Under the pieces are notes generated by a model. That model was given only the letters and a program-made list of their open reading frames with translations. It had not been told where the DNA came from and did no database searches. Shown here in pieces: positions 57,871 through 64,000 of a stretch of DNA of 64,000 nucleotides. The position numbers and the translations under genes were made by a program. Origin of the DNA: Lactarius indigo (lineage: Eukaryota; Basidiomycota; Agaricomycetes; Russulales; Russulaceae); NCBI GenBank assembly GCA_025766275.1, contig JAFKAC010000074.1, positions 231,940 through 295,939 on the forward strand, written 5' to 3'. Numbering within the stretch: position 1 is the stretch's first letter; every line of letters begins with the position of its first letter.

Positions 57871-60164
57871 GTTCACTAGAAAAAAAAGTGATTACGCTCG
57901 AACAGATACTCCCAGTGTATCCAAGAGCTATGAACCCTGAAGCGGAAGGTAAATCCTCCTCTTTTGTATGTTCATGCACCGGTGATGCAGAAACTGCCCT
58001 TCGATCTTGGCCTGGCATTGGCAATAACCCTGGGCCTGAGTTCACGCTGAGGGCTGGAGCACTTGGCCCAGGGCCGGGCCGGCTTAAGCTAGCCTCTTCT
58101 GAGCCGGACCGGCAACTCACGACGAGTTATTAGGAAGCCATAGGCAAGCAACTTGAATGTCATAAGGTAAAGCACATCGTTGCAGCAGTTCCAACTGTTG
58201 CCATGCACGAGGAAAGAGTCATGTCCGCCGGAAACTCAGATTTTACTTGGGTGGTGAAGATTTGTTCTACGTAGCGCTCATCGTTTCAAATCTGACTTGA
58301 TCTGGTTTTTGGCTTGACAGCTGTGGAGCAATGCAAGTCTAGGCAATCCCGTAGCGAGTTATAAATCCATGACCGGGGGTTGCGGGATCGATCACCGATT
58401 CTTCCTAGTTATCAGATTGCAACAAGCTAGCGGAGGTCCTCGAAAGAAATGTCGATACAAGGTTGTCATTATTGCCTCCCAGGAATGCCACATTGAACAC
58501 TTTCCGTCTCCCAGTGGTCAGTCCCCGCTCTTAATCACATAACCGCCTTCACCTTGCCACAGTAGTACACCCTCGGCTGCCAGGTCCATAAAATTGGCCG
58601 ACATGGCCAGTCCCACCCCTGCCAGAGCCAAAGGTATCAGACGCGGCCCGACGGATAAACCCTTTGCGAGCGAGTCTCTATCGTCACTTCGGGTTTCCAG
58701 TTCTTCGTCGTCTTCCTCATACAAACCCTCTTCTTCCTCGCCTGCCCACCGTCCTCGCCCCCCCCCTGGCCACCCTCCTCTCATGGCCGATCCCCTTCGA
58801 ATCTTCGACTACCCGCACCCCCAATTGCCTTTCGCTCACCCCCCCTGTTATCCCCACTTCGGTCCTCCAGACTGCGTTTTCCCACGAAAAAAAGCAGATC
58901 GCGCAGCATGAAGCCCAGAGTGCAGCGAACGATGCGAGGCTCCAAGCCAAAGAAGAGAAACATGTCGCGGAGTTGGAGGTATCTAAGAGGGCAACCATGG
59001 TGTTAACGCGCTCGCCCAGCAGCGACGCAATCGAATGTGGTCAAGTCGAACGGTCCTATCCTCAAAATGTGCCCCAAATCTGTGAGAGCTGTGGTCTCGA
59101 CCTCTCCGTGAACCGCACATCGATGGGAGGAGTCTGTTTTCTCGAACCATCCTCAACGGACCCTCGACGTCCATGCAAGGCCATGACGCTACTTTTGACA
59201 CCTCGTCGTCGCCCTTTCTCAAAGGCACTCTCATTGCTTTTGTTTTCGCTCGTCCCAGGTGATGCTTAAGCTCTGCAGGCGGAGGGGACGCTGTAGACCT
59301 GTATACAAGATACAAGATGCCACAGGAACAGTCGCAGCACGCACCCACTAAGCCGGCTGCGCATAGGCGTGTCCGGGTTCTTCAAAGCTAAGTTTGTCAC
59401 ACCTCCACTTTCGTTCGAGTGGCATCTAAGCTTATAGTTTACTCGACGTAGATCGAATCTTGACGATCGGGTTCTCTATACACAGGGAACGCTAAAAAAG
59501 GATCCATCTGAGAGCAAATGGTCCCTGTCCCTCAGGCCAACATTTTTTTTTGGATCCATTTTTATCCTCACTGTCCCTAATCACTGCCTGGATGAATGTG
59601 GACTGTTCAATCTCTGGCAGCCCGCTATCTATCAACAAGTGCGAATCTACGTTTACTGTGATGTGTGCAAGCTCAAACAGGGGTTTGAAAGTGCGACCAG
59701 GGGCCCGATTAGATGACATGCCATGCGTCCCCATTTAGTGAGTGTATCAATAAGCGCCCCTGTTACCTTTTTATTCTACCGATGTTGGCCCCTCATTCCA
59801 AAGATCACAGGTACTGGTTGTTCCCAGTGGGAAACCCTACATCCAATTCACTGTCTGACTAACACGACCGATACGCTCAGCTGTCTCCGAGCATCGATTC
59901 TCTTTGACAACGCAAGTCAAGCATCTTCAGTGCTGGATGCCGTGACAACAAGAAGCACATGGTCTGAGGCGCCACGCTCTCCGATAAGTGACAACCAGAA
60001 GAGATGGGGCCTTTCGGAGCTAGTCTATGCAACTCTTACTGTAAGTAGAGGCAGTCTCTGGACTCTTATGCTCGATTTTTCTCTTGGAGGCCCAGCTGGC
60101 GAAATTCCTACGAGTGCACGGACACTCCCAGTGAATAGTGGTAGTATTTCAGACAATACACGGG
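57871..60164. other. Spacer between repeat units
   Basis: About 2.3 kb not shared with the flanking repeat units as far as I can see. It holds one possible gene (58594-59060). Two unassigned plus frames (59550-59738 and 59723-60169) contain WMNVDCSISGSPLSINKCES and LVYATLTVSRGSLWTLMLDF but have no recognised family. Confidence 0.4.
58594..59060 (+). CDS. Possible small coiled-coil protein
   Basis: Plus-strand frame beginning MADMASPTPARAKGIRRGPT followed by a Ser run and Pro-rich stretch (MADPLRIFDYPHPQLPF). A neighbouring frame gives a clear charged coiled coil, HEKKQIAQHEAQSAANDARL followed by QAKEEKHVAELE, directly before a gtatct donor. Joining the two needs an intron or frameshift at about 58860 that I cannot place. 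Not recognised; low confidence that it is an intact gene. Confidence 0.3.
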
Positions 60165-63100
60165 TGTAGTCTCGGAGCACTGTGTGGAACATCGGTGTCA
60201 GTGAGACACCCTTCCTGGAAAAGCAGACTGAGACTTACCAACGAGAGACCGTCACGCGGACCCTAGAGCCGTAAGCAGGTTCGATGGGATCTGGCACAAG
60301 GCTTGCAAGAACTACAAAGAGTTTTCTATCGCTTAGGCCTTGGGCCTTAGTGTTTGCCTAAGTCTTCGAACGTAAGGCTGAGGTCAAGGGCCACCAACGA
60401 ACTAGCGCGTATACTTACCTCCGCTGATTGACCTGCATTATTTGCGTCATGGGTCTAATCTCTATTCTTAGACACAAGCTCACACAGGAAAGAGCTAGAG
60501 CTCGTCAAATCATCCTGGAATGACGGGTGCGTTGCGCTGCATCCTCTAACGCAATACCGGCTGGAAGGGATCTGAGAGGCTATAGGACGCGTCTCCTTCA
60601 GAGGGCTTGACAGAGCGCTACCTACACCTGAGTTTCTGCTCACTCGTCGCAAATGATGCCCCGATCTATGATCTTAACGGAGGACGCCAGGCCCCGTATC
60701 TCTCCATTCACCATGCGTTGGCGGAAGCGTCGACTCTGAGGCGAGAAAAGGTCAGCACGTGAGAGGCGTTCCTTTAAATTGTGGGGCACGTCATACAGTA
60801 CGTGCTGCAGAATTGGTCGCGGAGATAGATCAGTACGACGCGGTGCGCCACAGATTCCAGCTAATGAAACAACAAGAGAAGCCCGAAGAGAGAACGGAGT
60901 GCCGAGGAAGCAGGGTTCAATGCTCGATGGCTGGCGCCGTAGGGCCCAAGAGTCCGGAAACGACTGGGATCTGAGCTCCACTTTTAGTTGTGGGCGGGAA
61001 ATGCCCACAGAAGGACGCGGAACAAGTGAGCGAAAATATCCCGACGTTAATAAATTTACCGAACCATAGTACTCGCCAAATCCGTCTGTCCTTCTTTCCC
61101 CCTTTCTTTCTGGAATCACGGTTCACATCACGCGCGTATGGACCAAGATATGGACCGTGATCGCAAGTCACGGAGCCTAACTGTAACAATGACCGTGTAG
61201 AGCACAGCGACAACAATAACACAAGATAGACCGTGACCAGGAAGTTGACCCCAGCAGCAGCGGCCTCTACGATAGTCGTCCGTTACCGGGAAGCATAAGT
61301 CCACCGACAATGGGCTGGCGGGGAGGCACAGAGTCAGCCGCCTTTTTTCCGAGCACACCCCGCGCGACGTTGCTCCAGGTTCGTTCTCCGTACTTGATTC
61401 ACCCATCCGAGTCGTCATCGAGAGATCTTATCTGCCAGCTAAGAAACACTAACTCAATACGCAAATACCAGTGGCGCGTCCGAGTCAGGAAAAATAACCC
61501 CGAAGTTATTTGCGATAACCGATAATAATTAACACCAAATGCCATAATACCATAATTTCAATAATAATAGAAATAATTTCTCAAGCCATCAGATCTGCAA
61601 GTCATTGCGCTGGATTGTACAACGAACGGCCGCCGTAACTTGGAAGAAGCAGAAGGCCGCGACGAAAGAAAACGGCCTATGATCTATGACGAACGTTCCC
61701 GAATTGTACGAAAAGGGGCACGTGGCAGAAAGTGGAAAGTGAGGAGTAAGTGGGGAGGAAGCACGCCTCAGAATTTAGAACCTGCCACTTCTAAATTACC
61801 GCTATTGATGGGCTGGCTGAAAACGACAAATCTGGTTGGCGGCCAGCGACCGAAGCGGTGATGGGGGTAGGCACGCCATCGTGCGTGACGTGGGCCACTC
61901 CGAGTCGCCCGGTCGCCGTGCGCGCGAAGCGAGCTGAGTCGCTCACGAGGTCACTGGCTCGGAAGGAGGCATAAGGCCTGAATCAGACCTGATGGGCCAT
62001 TTTGGGAGCAACTTCGCTGGTCCCAGGTAGGAGCCCATACACCGTCCACGTGTTCGTCAATACGATAAACACGAACGAACCTTGACGGAACGCACACACC
62101 ATTTGCCGCATTGGGTGCCAAATGGCATGTTCTCTAGTACGTACAATCTCCCCCGCTTGCTTGAAGAAATTCCCTCTTCACACCGTAGACTGGGCCACTG
62201 GTGCCAGCAAAGCATAGTGAAAAACAAAGGTATGCCCATCACGAGACAACTCGGGAACGACTCGGGCGCAGCGCAGTGAGTGCCCCTTGCTGACCACATT
62301 CAGTTGGCTATTTTGGCAAGCCCCCCCTGAAAGGCGAAAAGGAACGAGCGAAAGGATTTGTGAGACGTCCAACAAAACCGACGGACAAGGGAGTTGCGTT
62401 CAATTTCTTCGTCTCTGTTAGATTTCGTTTGATGTCTCGTAGATCCCTTCGTGGGAAGCAGGCATAGGGCAACGACATGCAATTCTCACGGGACATCATT
62501 GACATGGCCCCTCTCCCGCCACTAGCATGGTACTCACGACTTGGATTTACCAGAAAGGAGGCGCGTGATACAGTATCTCCCTGTGGCTAAAGAAGAAGAG
62601 AAGAAACACGGAGAAAGGGGGATACCGTTACGGGGCGAACAGGTGATGTCAATCCCTCATACGGTACAGTAAGTACGTGGTGCATGTACCGCGACGCAAA
62701 GAACGACAGACATGCTCAAATTCAATTGTGCGTCCGATTTGCACGTCTGTCACGCTAATCTGACGGAATGCTGTAGTAGAGTGGCTCCACCCATTCACCC
62801 CCGTTCTATTCGCTCGATTTGTTGCACGTCCACTCTTCGTGCGCTGATTCCGCCTGGCGAAGCGAGTTATGCCCGCGTGGATGACAGAAGCGGGAAAATC
62901 ACCGCGACCGACTGACTGGAGTACCTCGCGCACAGGAATGGAACCGAGCCACGCCCGGCGGCGGCCCCAGCCCATTCACGCGGAAGGAATGGGGATGGAG
63001 AAGGATACTTGCGGTGCGGGCATACCGCAACAATGGTCCTCTTGGCTCGATGTCTCTGTCTCTGATTCGCGGCGGCCCTATGAGGCAGAGCTTTCTTTTG

Positions 63101-63900
63101 AGCGAAGCGTGATTCACATCATGATGTTTCAGGGGCCAACCACCAATCTGTATGACCATGCGTGCCTGCGTGCCTGCCAGTGCGTCTACGGCAACAAGGA
63201 CGCACACCCCCGTTCTACCCTGCACGCGTGCGTTCGATGTTGGTCTCTCTCCAGGCCGTCAGGCAATAAGTCATCCCCGATGACAACCGGTCGCTGACTC
63301 TGGCTTGGCTATGGTCCTTTTCGAGAAACAAAGTGGTACGTGCTTCGCCCTCGTCCATGCATTCGTAGCATCCAGTCGCCCACTCAGCTGCAATGCCCGA
63401 GGAGACTCACTTATGGGCAGTGAAGCCAAGGAAGACCGGTGCATACCATCAGTAGAAGACTTCCTTCATCTTCTCGACTCCGTGTATTCTATTACCTTAC
63501 TGTGACAACATCACGTCGAGGCATGACACCCCCTTAGCGCACGCTATCTGGGCGGCGGAACGACCCTAAACTGTTCACCAGAAGAACCACCGTCATGACG
63601 GTAGGTTATTTTCCCCCGAGGACATCATCTTACAGAATAACAATAACCAGGAAGAAAGAAGCAGAAGAGGAAGAACAACGCTAAAAAGTTTTGTCACTTT
63701 GGTACTCTCCCGTGCGCCCGCCGAACATCGCACGACTGCGGGGCACGCGAACCCGGCCCCTTTCGGTGGTTCGAGCTTCGGTGAGTTTTTCGTCTGTCGA
63801 CATGATAACAGAATATGACCGTAACTGGGGCCATGTGATGGGGACATGAAAAGCAGGAGTCGAACGCCGGAACAGTGCCCAGCCTGAACCGGCGAAGGGT
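60165..63900. repeat. Large non-coding repeat unit II
   Basis: Right copy of the block at 53985-57870. It is shorter between 63030 and 63555 by about 350 bases relative to unit I, and longer in places elsewhere; the two have diverged by many substitutions and indels. No recognisable gene. The homology may run on to the window edge, which cuts it. Confidence 0.75.
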
Positions 63901-64000
63901 TTGAACTGAAGTTACCGTGCTTGATGCTGTCGGGCTCAGGAGTGTTAATTATATAACGAGTCTAAAGCGTAACCGAAACTACATTACAGTCGTTTCACCA
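63901..64000. other. Window edge
   Basis: The last 100 bases carry no feature I can support. Confidence 0.4.

Overview
The window looks like nuclear DNA of a filamentous basidiomycete, most likely an Agaricomycete of the Rhizoctonia/Ceratobasidium type. The genes are densely split by introns of about 50-80 bases with GT-AG (a few GC-AG) borders and CTRAY-like branch points. The window carries families typical of that group (DUF6535, DUF6532, Plavaka transposase, F-box arrays, GH131). The species is an inference; no marker in the window fixes it. Most genes are cut by introns, so their proteins were followed by joining exons by eye. Boundaries of single-exon stretches are firm; intron borders are best guesses supported by reading frame and family motifs.

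Left part (1-6 kb): three housekeeping or metabolic genes, namely a CCDC25/NFACT-R protein (minus), a 2-oxoglutarate Fe(II) oxygenase of the isopenicillin N synthase family, and glutathione synthetase. From 6 to 19 kb lies a mobile-element region: gene-poor sequence, a probable solo LTR, a broken fungal transcription-factor gene, then a divergent pair made of an AT-hook/DUF6532 protein and an apparently intact Plavaka-type DDE transposase.

19-31 kb: a DUF6535 membrane-protein array with two full tandem genes and the 3' relic of a third. The two full copies share a nearly identical 1.28-kb core inside diverged flanks, suggesting gene conversion. Downstream are a tiny retroposed poly(A) insertion with a target-site duplication and a cytochrome P450 relic without its haem cysteine.

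32-53 kb: conserved genes. These are a secreted GH131 glucanase, RPAP1 (RNA polymerase II assembly), tRNA-Ala(AGC), an F-box gene with one in-frame stop plus a decayed tandem copy, a tandem pair of a conserved fungal family of unknown function with an RGG-rich N-terminus, the divergent pair TRP4/HIS1 (both PRPP-consuming amino-acid enzymes, 70 bases apart), and a non-RD protein kinase.

53-64 kb: no recognisable gene. Two diverged direct copies of a roughly 4-kb non-coding block are separated by a 2.3-kb spacer with a possible small coiled-coil gene. The least explained parts are this duplicated block and the two-gene Plavaka unit.
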